DNA from: Alicyclobacillus mali NBRC 102425
GTDB taxonomy: Bacteria > Bacillota > Bacilli > Alicyclobacillales > Alicyclobacillaceae
Assembly: GCF_001570745.1 (NCBI RefSeq)
Contig: NZ_BCSG01000014.1
Span: 1-64,000, forward strand
DNA: 64,000 bases
Direction of reading: 5' to 3'
In this document: positions 31,469-39,802 of the stretch, piece by piece
How positions within the stretch are numbered: the first letter of the stretch is position 1
Layout of the letters: every line of letters begins with the position of its first letter
Made by a program: the position numbers and the translations under genes
The notes under the pieces: generated by a model
What the model was told of the DNA's origin: nothing
The model's input: only the letters and a program-made list of their open reading frames with translations
Databases searched by the model: none

Positions 31469-33669
31469 AGGCCATCACCTTCCCCGATTTGCTTGAGATG
31501 AATGAACACGGCCTGCCCATCGCCCATGTGGCGCGGAATGATGAGGCCGTGGCGCATGAGCGCGTCGCCGCGGAAGCTCTCGCCGAGCGCCTCGCAGACG
31601 TAGCGCGCCTCGGGCGGCAGGCCGCGCAGGGCGAGGCGCGCCGGCGGATCCATGGGATCCGGGTACGTGCAAAAATAGGCGACGAGCGCCTCGCTGCCGT
31701 CCTCGGCGGCGAACATCCAGGCCGCCTCGGGCCCGTCAAACGGCGACAGCAGCCGATAGAAGTCCCCAAACTGCACGAGCTGGCGAAGCGCTTTGTACCG
31801 CTCCACCGCTTCACGCGCCTCGCGCCGCTCCGCGTCCGAAAGGCGCCGCGGATCGAGCTCGAAGCCGAAGTTGCCGCACATCGCGACGCCGGCGCGAAGG
31901 GCGAACGGCGTCACGCGCCCCATCTGGTGGTTGGGCACGGCCGACACGTGCGCGCCCATCGCCACCGGCGGATAGACGAGGCTCGTGCCGTGCTGAATCT
32001 TCAGCCGCGAGACGGCGTCGGTGTTGTCGCTCGTCCACGTCTGCGGCATGTAGTGGAGCATGCCGAGATCGAACCTGCCCCCGCCGGAGGCACAGTTCTC
32101 AAACAGCACGTGCGGAAATCGGCTGGTGAGCGTCTGCAGGATCTCGTACAGCCCGAGCACATAGCGGTGTGCGACCTCGCGCTGGCGCTCCGGCGGAAGC
32201 GCGGCCGATCCGACCTCGGTCATCGGCCGATTCATGTCCCACTTGATGTAATCGACAGCCCCTTCTTCAATCACGCGCGACACCGCGTCCACCACGAAGG
32301 CGCGCACATCCTCGCGCGTGAGATCGAACATCAGCTGATGCCTCCGCTCCGACCTCGGCCGATCTGCCACGTGCAGGCACCAATCCGGATGCTCGCGATA
32401 CAGCTCGCTCTGCGGCGACACCATCTCCGGCTCCATCCAGACGCCGAAGCGAAGCCCGAGCGCGTGGATGCGATCGGCGAGGTGGCGTAGCCCTTGCGGC
32501 AACTTGCCGGGGTGCGGCGACCAGTCGCCGAGCGACGTGGTATCGTCGTCGCGCTGGCCGAACCAGCCGTCGTCGAGGACGAACAGCTCCACGCCGAGAT
32601 CGCGCGCCTGCTCTGCGATCTCGACGAGATCGTCCTCGTCGAACTGGAAGTACGTCGCTTCCCAGTTGTTGATGAGCACGGGGCGGGCGGCATCGCGATA
32701 GATCCCTCGGCACAGCCTCGTTCGAATGGCGCGGTGGAACACACGCGACATCCCGCCCCATCCCTCGTCCGAGTACACGAGCGCCGCCTCGGGCGTGACA
32801 AACCGCTCGCCGGGTTCGAGGCGCCACGCGAAGTCGGCGGGATGAATGCCGATCTGCGCGCGCACGTTTTGCCGCATGGGCTCCATCTCGCAGGCGCCGA
32901 GGAAGTTGCCGCTGTACACAAGGGCAAACGCGCGCACCTCGCCGCAGTCCTCCGTCGCATGCGGCGCCGCGAGGGCGAAGAACGGACTGTGCTTGTGACC
33001 GCTCGCGCCGGAGCGACTCATGATCTCATGCCGCCCAGGCGAAAGCGGCATCCGCTCGATAAACCGCTCGCGGATCCAGGCGCCGGACAGTTGGACGAAG
33101 TCCGCCTGCCGCAGGTCGAGATCGACGGACGCGGAGAGTGCCCGGCGCAGGACGAGCGATTCGGTACCCGCGTTCTCGAAGCGCACGTGGCGGCAGACAA
33201 GATCGAAGTCGCGGTAGGCGGTGTAGGAGAGGATCACGCGCAGCGAGATGGCCGGATCGACCAGCGAGATCTCGAGCGTGTCAGCTTCGAAATCGGATTC
33301 GACGTAAAACGCGGGCAAGCCCGGAAGCGCCAGCTTGCCAGGTCGGATTTGGTGCGATTCGTACACGAGCTGGGACGCGTGGCTGCCGGACGGCTGCAAG
33401 ACCTCGTAGGCGGGATCGCGGTGGTCGCCCGTCCCATACGAGGGATACTCAAGACGAAGCGAGCCGATGTCGGTGGCGCGCATGTGCTCCGGGCGCGCGT
33501 CAAGCCGCTGGCAAGCGCGCGCGATGCGGATCAGATCCGGCGCGTCTTCCAACCTGGCGCCCCAGTAGACGTGCTCCAATGTGCCTTGGTCGCCGACGCG
33601 AATCACGTAGCTCGATCTCGGCGTCATTAGGTGAAACAGGCGCTCATCCGAATGAAAGATGATGGGCAT
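31465..33669 (-). CDS. GH36 alpha-galactosidase
   Basis: 734 residues from the ATG at 33669 (MPIIFHSDERLFHL, the common start of this family); a GTG nine codons earlier with its own AGGGAGA is an alternative. Hydrolyses alpha-1,6-galactosides such as melibiose, raffinose and galactomannan side chains. N-terminal beta-sandwich; central barrel with nucleophile Asp near 477 in YIKWDMNRP and acid/base Asp near 547 in TWTSDNTDA; the FVLDDGWFGQRDDD motif near 365 is also diagnostic. No signal peptide: cytoplasmic, like the mannanase on the other side of this island. Together they could strip galactomannan oligosaccharides. Confidence 0.94.
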   Translation of the reverse strand: MPIIFHSDERLFHLMTPRSSYVIRVGDQGTLEHVYWGARLEDAPDLIRIARACQRLDARPEHMRATDIGSLRLEYPSYGTGDHRDPAYEVLQPSGSHASQLVYESHQIRPGKLALPGLPAFYVESDFEADTLEISLVDPAISLRVILSYTAYRDFDLVCRHVRFENAGTESLVLRRALSASVDLDLRQADFVQLSGAWIRERFIERMPLSPGRHEIMSRSGASGHKHSPFFALAAPHATEDCGEVRAFALVYSGNFLGACEMEPMRQNVRAQIGIHPADFAWRLEPGERFVTPEAALVYSDEGWGGMSRVFHRAIRTRLCRGIYRDAARPVLINNWEATYFQFDEDDLVEIAEQARDLGVELFVLDDGWFGQRDDDTTSLGDWSPHPGKLPQGLRHLADRIHALGLRFGVWMEPEMVSPQSELYREHPDWCLHVADRPRSERRHQLMFDLTREDVRAFVVDAVSRVIEEGAVDYIKWDMNRPMTEVGSAALPPERQREVAHRYVLGLYEILQTLTSRFPHVLFENCASGGGRFDLGMLHYMPQTWTSDNTDAVSRLKIQHGTSLVYPPVAMGAHVSAVPNHQMGRVTPFALRAGVAMCGNFGFELDPRRLSDAERREAREAVERYKALRQLVQFGDFYRLLSPFDGPEAAWMFAAEDGSEALVAYFCTYPDPMDPPARLALRGLPPEARYVCEALGESFRGDALMRHGLIIPRHMGDGQAVFIHLKQIGEGDGL

Positions 33670-33753
33670 CGGAGTTCGTCCCTTCTCATTTGCCACAGGC
33701 TCTCCCTGTAGGCGCGCTGCGTGTAGCCCGGCGGGCGCGAAGGCCGCAACTTC

Positions 33754-34602
33754 TCAGAGCTTCGCGACTTCGTCTCGCCAGTGGTAAATCGGCTGCCAAC
33801 CGAGCATTTCTTTCGCCCTCCGGTTGGCGAGCAGCGTATCGTAGCCGTTCGGGTCGACGCGGATGTCGGTGACCTCGGGGTAGCACGCCGCGAGAAGCTC
33901 GCCGTTCGTCAGATCCATGCTGGTCCAATCCGCGGCGATGTTCAGTTTGACGCACCCCAGGCCGTCCTTCTCCACGGCCAGCCGGTACGCCACCGCAGCG
34001 TCCCGCGCGTCGATGTACGACCAGAGGATGTTCTTGCGCACCTCCGGCTTTTTGACGAAGTCAGGAAAGTTTCTGTACATGTCGGGCGCAATGACGTTGC
34101 CGAGCCGGAACGACACAATCTGCATGCCGTAGCGCCGATAGAGCGTCTCCGCGGTCAGCTCGTTGACCACCTTCGACAGGCCGTAGGCGTCCTGGGGGAG
34201 CTGTGGGTGATCCTCGTCGATCGGCACGTACTTCGGCGCAAACGGATGTTTGGCGAACACGAGTCCATACGAGGACTCGCTCGACGTGATGACGGCCTTG
34301 CGTACGCCGAGCGATCCGGCCGCCTCGAGCACGTTGTACGTGGACACGCTGTTGAGCGCGAAGGTGGCCGCGTCCGTGCGGATGCCGACGCGCGGAAGTG
34401 CGGCGAGGTGAACCAGGGCGTCGGCGCCCTGCAGAACCTGGTAGCAATCTCCGAGGTACGTGAGATCTGCGAGAAGAGTGGGGCAAAGTTCCTCAGCGAG
34501 AGGACGCGTGTCGACGTTCAACACGTCGTAGCCCGCGCTTAGAAACTCGCGAATGACCCACGGGCCCAACAGGCCACTTCCTCCGGTGATGACGACGCGC
34601 AT
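33754..34602 (-). CDS. NAD-dependent sugar epimerase/dehydratase (extended SDR)
   Basis: 282 residues. Rossmann GGSGLLGPW at the N-terminus, conserved ADLTYLGD (Asp in strand 3), LVHLAALPRVGI, and the catalytic YGLSKVVNE (Tyr and Lys) near 142-150; Ser in TSSESSYG completes the triad. Family members interconvert nucleotide sugars or free sugars. Start ATG 34602, nine bases after GGGAGG; an upstream in-frame Met lies in the RBS. First gene of the alpha-galactosidase operon, 84 bp before it. A role as UDP-galactose 4-epimerase is possible but the enzyme is shorter than GalE (~330). Confidence 0.88.
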   Translation of the reverse strand: MRVVITGGSGLLGPWVIREFLSAGYDVLNVDTRPLAEELCPTLLADLTYLGDCYQVLQGADALVHLAALPRVGIRTDAATFALNSVSTYNVLEAAGSLGVRKAVITSSESSYGLVFAKHPFAPKYVPIDEDHPQLPQDAYGLSKVVNELTAETLYRRYGMQIVSFRLGNVIAPDMYRNFPDFVKKPEVRKNILWSYIDARDAAVAYRLAVEKDGLGCVKLNIAADWTSMDLTNGELLAACYPEVTDIRVDPNGYDTLLANRRAKEMLGWQPIYHWRDEVAKL

Positions 34603-34724
34603 CGCAAACATGCCTCCCATTCACAACCGAAGTGCAACCACTCCTGCCAAGCGAATGACAACGCCTTCATTGTACACCAATCGCGGTCGAGCAGGCGCAT
34701 GAAACGCTGAACGCAGGAGAGGAT

Positions 34725-35222
34725 GTGTTCAAGAGCGTGCGGAAAGGATGCGATGGGATGGACGCATTTCACCATGAGATGACGCGCATCCGCGAGCGTG
34801 GAGACGCCATCAACGTCAGGACGCACGTGGTGATGAGCGACACCGAGTGCAAAGAAGAGGCCGTTCGGCTGTTCAACGAGATCGCCAAATCCATTCATGA
34901 GGGCGATTCCGCCTTGGAGGCGAAGGTGGTGACCACCGAGTCCGTCGAGCTCGTGGTGGCCTTCGTGAATTCACACTTCTACAGCCCGCGCCTCAAAGTG
35001 GTGGCGAAGTACAAGAATGGCGTGTTCGACGTGCGGGCGAAGGACGACTTCTGGACACAGGCTCCGGGCGAAAACGGCCTGTGGGCGGACTGGAGAGACG
35101 AGGAGCAGCTCTATCACGGCGAGTTTTCCGAACCCAAGATGCGAACCGCCGTTGAGAATGCCTTTCTCGGCTGGTACAAGCGGATGAAGGAAAACGGAAA
35201 CGCCGGCCTCGCCCCACTGTGA
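34725..35222 (+). CDS. Hypothetical protein, 165 residues
   Basis: No family recognised. Soluble, mixed alpha/beta, without signal peptide or membrane helix. It begins with GTG 34725 (AGGAGAGG two to three bases upstream) or, better spaced, at ATG 34758. Features: EEAVRLFNEIAKSIHEGDS helix, LVVAFVNSHFYSPRLKVVAKYKNG strand pair, and a C-terminal NAFLGWYKRMKENG helix. Divergent from the epimerase gene and convergent with the glycosidase-like gene 20 bp away. Confidence 0.65.
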   Translation: MFKSVRKGCDGMDAFHHEMTRIRERGDAINVRTHVVMSDTECKEEAVRLFNEIAKSIHEGDSALEAKVVTTESVELVVAFVNSHFYSPRLKVVAKYKNGVFDVRAKDDFWTQAPGENGLWADWRDEEQLYHGEFSEPKMRTAVENAFLGWYKRMKENGNAGLAPL

Positions 35223-35243
35223 GGCTGGCCGGCGCATGAGAGA

Positions 35244-36458
35244 TCAGCGGTGAAAGCCTCCGAACGCGCGCTGCGCGCGTGCAGGCGCAAGCGCCTTGCG
35301 CAGCGCACCGACACAAGCGCCACACGCCCGCGCGGCGTCGAGATCATCGGCAAAGGCCCGTTCGACGTGCGCCTCGGTGATGAGGTAGGACCAGGTGGAC
35401 TCTGCACCGCGGTTCAGGTTGGGCCCCTGCGGCGTCAGGCCGTCGCAGCAACTGCCGTCGGCCGGATCGGCCATGGGCACCCGTTTGTCGTTTTCACCGT
35501 AGAACCAGCGCTGGCACTCAGCCACCAGCCGGCGATAGGCCGTGTCACCTGTCGTGCGCCAGGCCGCCTCGCATGCGACGGCGAGCTGGGCAATTTCCAG
35601 CGGCTGCTGGTCCCACATGGCGGTGAAGCCAGGTGCCGCGAAGCCGCGGTTGCCAATGGGCCGAAGCCAGCCCTCGGGCGCCCGCATGCGAGCGAGAAGC
35701 CCGTCGAGCGCGGCTTCCGCGACTTCTCTCCATCGCGCCTCACCGGTGAGGGCATAGGCTTCGAATAGCGCCCACGGCATAACCGCGTTGTCGTACGTCA
35801 TGCGGTCCTCAAACCAAGGCCAGTCGCTGCGCGCGTGTGCCTCGAAGCGAAGGACGAGATCGCGCGCGCCTCGCTCTACGACGCCCGGCAGGCGCTGGCG
35901 GACAAAGGCCCAGAAGTCGGGCACCACGTCTTCCGCAAGCTCGGTCCGCTGCGCGTGGCGCAACAGCTTTGCGGCGGTCGCCACGACGTGGGCAACGCCG
36001 CGCGTGTGCGACAGCGCGAAAGCTGCCTCCAGCCCCCGGCGAAGCACTTGCGCGTAGGCCGTCAGCCGAGCCGGATCGCGCTCCTCGCACATGCCCACCG
36101 CGAGTGCGTACACGGACCGACCTTGGCAGTCGTCCGACGGGACCTCCAGCTCAAAACGGCGGTCGTACGACACGTTGTTGTGAAACCAGCCGTCTGGCTT
36201 CTGGACCCAGGCCATGAACGCGAAATAGATGTCGATGAGCCGCGCGAGATCGGCCGCGTCCGCCTCCAGGCCCCGCTCGCGGGCATGGCGGAGCCACTCG
36301 TACGCGAGCCAGAGGGCCCGCGCGTTGTCATCGGTGGAGTACCCTTCCTGGCGACGGGGAATGCGGCCAATTGCGTGCTCGATGAGCCCTGTGTCGTCTG
36401 TCATCCGGCGCAGGTGATCCAGCGAAACCGGCAGCCCATCAGTGTGCGATGACCGCAA
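35244..36458 (-). CDS. (alpha/alpha)6-barrel glycosidase-like protein
   Basis: 404 residues made of repeated helix pairs of the six-hairpin glycosidase kind. Signatures include GYSTDDNARALWLAYEW, WVQKPDGWFHNN, WFEDRMTYDNAVMPWAL, WLRPIGNRG, FTAMWDQQPLEIAQLA, and a closing PQGPNLNRGAESTWSYL. Homologues I recall sit next to GT4 transferases and are named glycosidase or glycosyltransferase-associated proteins; the substrate is unknown. Acidic pairs DD in STDDNAR and ED/D in WFEDRMTYD may be catalytic. The start TTG 36458 overlaps the last 20 bases of the glycosyltransferase, so the two are translationally coupled. Confidence 0.75.
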   Translation of the reverse strand: MRSSHTDGLPVSLDHLRRMTDDTGLIEHAIGRIPRRQEGYSTDDNARALWLAYEWLRHARERGLEADAADLARLIDIYFAFMAWVQKPDGWFHNNVSYDRRFELEVPSDDCQGRSVYALAVGMCEERDPARLTAYAQVLRRGLEAAFALSHTRGVAHVVATAAKLLRHAQRTELAEDVVPDFWAFVRQRLPGVVERGARDLVLRFEAHARSDWPWFEDRMTYDNAVMPWALFEAYALTGEARWREVAEAALDGLLARMRAPEGWLRPIGNRGFAAPGFTAMWDQQPLEIAQLAVACEAAWRTTGDTAYRRLVAECQRWFYGENDKRVPMADPADGSCCDGLTPQGPNLNRGAESTWSYLITEAHVERAFADDLDAARACGACVGALRKALAPARAQRAFGGFHR

Positions 36459-37632
36459 ATCCCTTCACCCCCGATGCGCGGTGGCGAGCTCGCAGGGCGA
36501 CGTCTTGGAACAACTGCCAATGGCGCTCGCCCACGCGCGGCCATGTCATATCTGCCCCAATCGCCGAAATTCGCTCCGCGTATTTCGCGCGGGCATCGGG
36601 GTTGTTCAGGATCTCCACAGCCCGATCCGCCCACCTGCGCTTGTCCCCGTGTGGCACGAGCAGCTCTGGCACGTCCTTCAGCAGGTCTCGCGCATACGCG
36701 TACGGTGTCGTCAGCACGATCTGCCCTATGCCCACCGCATAGGCCAGCGTCCCGCTCGTGATCTGCTCCATGTTCGGGTAGGGCGTGACGTAGAGATCTG
36801 CCGCCGTGATGAGATTCACGATATCCGATTCGGACATGTACTGGTTCAGCATCACGACGTGATCGTCCAAATGGAGCTCATGGACGCGCTGCATCAGCGT
36901 CTCGCGGTACGCCTCGCCCTCGCGCTTGACAATCTCGGGGTGTGTCTGCCCGGCGATCACGTACAGCGCGTTGGGAACCTCTCGCACGATATCGGGCATC
37001 GCGTCCAGCATGAACTCAATGCCCTTGCTCGGGCCGAGCAAACCAAAGGTGACAATGACAGCTCGGTCCTGCCAGCCGAACTGCTTGCGCAAATCGGCCC
37101 GCGGCGTCACAGGGCGCACCGGCGTCCCGTGCGGGAGATAGTGGATTTTAGTCGGCGAAATACCGAATGCGTCCACGAGGTAATCGATAGCCTGGCGATT
37201 CATCACCACGATGCCATCGCTTCGTTCGGCAATCTCGTTCTGCACTTCGCGATACGGCGACATGGGCTTTTGGAACACGGTATGAAAGGTCGTCACAAGC
37301 GGTTTGTCGAGCGCGTCGATGAAGTCGAGGATGTATGCCCCTGCTTCGCCGCCAAAGATGCCGAACTCGTGCTGCAGGGAAACCACACCGATTCGGCTTT
37401 CGTTCACCCGCCGCGCGATGCGCGCATAATCCCGGCGTTCATCTCGGCGAAGAAACCAATACGAGCGGTTGTAGTCCTTCACGTCCTCATCCGGGGCCAA
37501 CATGGCGATGACCTGGTCGGCCGCGGATGATCCCGCTGCCCGGCGAACGCTCTGACGCAAATGATGGGTGTATGTGGCAAGTCCGCATTTCCGGGGGACA
37601 TAGGTGCTGACATATCCGATTTCCAACGTCAT
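36439..37632 (-). CDS. Glycosyltransferase family 4 (GT-B fold)
   Basis: 397 residues with two Rossmann domains. The N-terminus holds YVPRKCGLATYTHHL (glycine loop) and LQHEFGIFGGEAGAYI; the nucleotide-sugar side reads FGLLGPSKGIEFMLDAM and, near 290, PYPNMEQITSGTLAYAVGIG, where a Glu-Gln replaces the common EPFGL-type end of the E-x7-E motif. Retaining GT4 enzymes transfer glucose or mannose from NDP-sugars; acceptor unknown. ATG start with ACACAGGAGGTGG upstream. First gene of a two-gene transcript behind a promoter with a CIRCE-like element, 183-bp leader. Confidence 0.9.
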   Translation of the reverse strand: MTLEIGYVSTYVPRKCGLATYTHHLRQSVRRAAGSSAADQVIAMLAPDEDVKDYNRSYWFLRRDERRDYARIARRVNESRIGVVSLQHEFGIFGGEAGAYILDFIDALDKPLVTTFHTVFQKPMSPYREVQNEIAERSDGIVVMNRQAIDYLVDAFGISPTKIHYLPHGTPVRPVTPRADLRKQFGWQDRAVIVTFGLLGPSKGIEFMLDAMPDIVREVPNALYVIAGQTHPEIVKREGEAYRETLMQRVHELHLDDHVVMLNQYMSESDIVNLITAADLYVTPYPNMEQITSGTLAYAVGIGQIVLTTPYAYARDLLKDVPELLVPHGDKRRWADRAVEILNNPDARAKYAERISAIGADMTWPRVGERHWQLFQDVALRARHRASGVKGFAVIAH

Positions 37633-37796
37633 GTACGCACCACCTCCTGTGTGCTGTCTGGCTCCGATTCGCGACGGTTTCCAACACGTTACTGCGCGCG
37701 AGTACCTGCGGCTCGTTGGCTAGAGGAAGCGCAGGGAGAGCAGATCACGGACACACCGCGGTGGAACGTTATGGTGTGCGAGAGGGCAAGACCCTG

Positions 37797-37823
37797 TTAG
37801 CACTCGTTGAAGTCGGCTGCTAA
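37797..37823. promoter_or_regulatory. CIRCE-like element (HrcA operator)
   Basis: TTAGCACTC - 9 bases - GGCTGCTAA. The left arm matches the CIRCE consensus TTAGCACTC at 9 of 9; the right arm matches GAGTGCTAA at 7 of 9; the 9-base spacer is exact. It begins one base after the -10 hexamer of a minus-strand promoter, where HrcA repressors normally bind. Confidence 0.7.
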
Positions 37824-37824
37824 T

Positions 37825-37853
37825 ATTGTAATCCCATAGCGATCTTCTCGCAA
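37825..37853 (-). promoter_or_regulatory. SigA-type promoter for the glycosyltransferase pair
   Basis: Minus strand: -35 TTGCGA at 37853-37848, 17-base spacer, -10 TACAAT at 37830-37825. The transcript would start within the CIRCE-like element and run 180 nt to the glycosyltransferase ATG. Confidence 0.7.
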
Positions 37854-38027
37854 CGCCGTTCCCACCTCCCGACGCTCTGCGCTCTGGGCCAGCCAACGCA
37901 CGGCTGACGCGGTCGCACTTTCTGGTTTGCCCACTCCACTCTGTCGGTAGGGCCCAACCGCGCACCGGTTCTCTCCCTACCTCTTCCTCCATCTTATCAG
38001 AATCCATAGGAAATATCCACTAGAAAC

Positions 38028-38069
38028 GCGAAGTGGAGAGGTTCGCTGACGCAAGCCTCTCCACTTCGC
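38028..38069 (-). terminator. Terminator after the carboxypeptidase gene
   Basis: Perfect 14-bp stem GCGAAGTGGAGAGG / CCTCTCCACTTCGC with a 14-base loop. On the minus strand it is followed by GTTTCT. It lies 46 bases past the stop of the M14 gene and isolates it from the CIRCE-controlled promoter. Confidence 0.7.
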
Positions 38070-38114
38070 AGAATGGGTAGAATAGATTGTATTCCAAAAC
38101 AACCCTGGCGCGCG

Positions 38115-39797
38115 TCACGGGAGCGCGATGCTCGCGGTCGCCATCCCCGCCCGCGGCGCGCAAAAACGAATCTCGAGGACATCCCCTGGTGCCCCGCGAA
38201 CGACCCACTCCACGTGCGCCCGCTGATGCGCCGGAAGTCGCCATGTGCCATGGTATCCATATCCATCGAGGTGATCCAGCTCACACGGTGAGCTACCTGC
38301 GAGGACCTCCGATGCCCCGCGCAGTTCCACGCGGACGCCCTCCAGGGCGAGTTCTTTCCCCTTCTTCGTGCTCGCCGTCGGCAAAAAGCCCGCGTTCGCC
38401 ACTTCCGCCATCACGCGGTACACGCCCACCGCAACGGGTTCCACGGACAGGCCCGTCACGACAAGTCGCGCCGTCGTCAGGCCCAGCCGCGTGAGAAACC
38501 GGCCGACGCGATCGCATTCTTCTTCTAGCAACGCGGGCGGCGGATTCTGAATCACGAACTTGGGATCCAAGCCGCCAATCTCCACGCGCCCGAAATCGGG
38601 ATGGTCAAACGGCGTCCAAGGCGTATACGCATCGGGAAACTCGCGAGCCACGTAGTCGACGACCTTGCGCTCATCCTCGAGCCGCTCCTCCACCGTCAGC
38701 GACATCATCCTGCGCATGCCGATCTCGCCGTACCCTCGCGCCCCAGCGCGCCGGCGCAAATCCCAGAGTTCCACCGTAAAACTGAGCACGCCCAGGTGAT
38801 CATACATCCAGTCGTCCGCCGCGCCGGGCATGAGGACGGCCTCGTGGCCCGTCGCAAATTTCTCGTAGTTGGAGCCCGAGAAGTACCCCGTCTCCCGCTC
38901 ACCCATCCGGGCGACCTCCGTAAAGAGCGCGCGATCGAGCGGAGACAAGACTGTATCGTCGCCGGTCGAGGGCTGACGCAGGATGACGCCGCCCGAGGTG
39001 TGCAACGCGGCGTACGCGGCGATGTTCGGATGTGCCTGGACGAAGTCCGCGAGCGCCCGCAACTCCGGCTCAGAAAGCGGAAACGGCCCCGCCCCCGGCT
39101 GGCCGCTCTCCCCCGCCCAGCGAATGGGAAAATTCCGGTTGAAGTCCATGCCGTGCAGGCGCGCGTCCCGCGCGGACGAAGCAGCCGGTCGCGCCCCGCC
39201 TTGTGACGTCCGCACGACCCGGCCCTCGGGGAAGAGATGGTAGTACACGCCGCCTATCTCACCGGGCTGCCGCGGGCGCATCACGCGCGGGTCGATCTCG
39301 TCCACAGCGTAGGCCCCGTCCTCCGCCGGCACGCGCATCCACAGAATGCGCCCGTCGCCGTTGACATCGTCCTCGACAAAACCGTCGGGTGGCGACGTGT
39401 GCGGGTACAGGTGCGGACTCGAGCGAAGCCTGGCGGGCGTGGTGAGATACACCTCCGCGCCGTCGACCGCAATGCGCGGGATGGCGTAGACGGTGCGCGT
39501 CCGAAGCAACTCGCGCACGGCCGGATCGCGCTCCCGCTCTTCAACCAGGCGCTCGATCCAATACACGACGGCACTCGACGCGCACACCTCGCCCGCGTGA
39601 ATGTTGCCGTCGACCAGGACGGCCGGCTTGTCGAGGGCCGATCCCGTCACCGCGTCCGTCAGCGCAACGGCAAATAGGTCTCGCCCGAGTCGGCTCTTCC
39701 CAATGACCTCGAGACGAACGAGATCCGGCGCCAGGTCGGCGAGTTGGCGCAGGCGTTGGACGAGTTGTGAGTAGGTCATGTAGGCCGCCGTCGGCAC
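38115..39797 (-). CDS. M14-family zinc carboxypeptidase
   Basis: About 560 residues. Zinc ligands are His and Glu in GNIHAGEV (H-x2-E) near residue 67 and His in ALHTSGG; the catalytic Glu lies in FTVELWD. The N-terminus (MTYSQLVQRLRQL) corresponds to the start of the peptidase domain, and the C-terminal ~130 residues look like a beta-sandwich. No signal peptide is visible, so it is probably intracellular, unlike many M14 peptidases. Start GTG 39797 has AAGGAG eight bases upstream; GTG 39806 overlaps the RF3 stop but is too close to that RBS. Tail-to-head overlap with release factor 3 couples the two. Confidence 0.88.
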   Translation of the reverse strand: MPTAAYMTYSQLVQRLRQLADLAPDLVRLEVIGKSRLGRDLFAVALTDAVTGSALDKPAVLVDGNIHAGEVCASSAVVYWIERLVEERERDPAVRELLRTRTVYAIPRIAVDGAEVYLTTPARLRSSPHLYPHTSPPDGFVEDDVNGDGRILWMRVPAEDGAYAVDEIDPRVMRPRQPGEIGGVYYHLFPEGRVVRTSQGGARPAASSARDARLHGMDFNRNFPIRWAGESGQPGAGPFPLSEPELRALADFVQAHPNIAAYAALHTSGGVILRQPSTGDDTVLSPLDRALFTEVARMGERETGYFSGSNYEKFATGHEAVLMPGAADDWMYDHLGVLSFTVELWDLRRRAGARGYGEIGMRRMMSLTVEERLEDERKVVDYVAREFPDAYTPWTPFDHPDFGRVEIGGLDPKFVIQNPPPALLEEECDRVGRFLTRLGLTTARLVVTGLSVEPVAVGVYRVMAEVANAGFLPTASTKKGKELALEGVRVELRGASEVLAGSSPCELDHLDGYGYHGTWRLPAHQRAHVEWVVRGAPGDVLEIRFCAPRAGMATASIALP

Positions 39798-39802
39798 GCG
39801 TC

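Larger units (their letters stand above)
37633..38114. other. 482-bp gene-free stretch
   Basis: Contains the leader, CIRCE-like element and promoter of the glycosyltransferase pair, and at its upstream end the terminator of the carboxypeptidase gene. Short open frames here lack Shine-Dalgarno sites. No RNA gene was recognised; the GC-rich part (37855-37990) has no obvious conserved fold. Confidence 0.6.

Noticed and set aside
37633-37990. Structured non-coding RNA in the gene-free stretch near the CIRCE-like element
   Set aside because: GC-rich with scattered short inverted repeats, but no conserved fold I can name; treated as leader and spacer.
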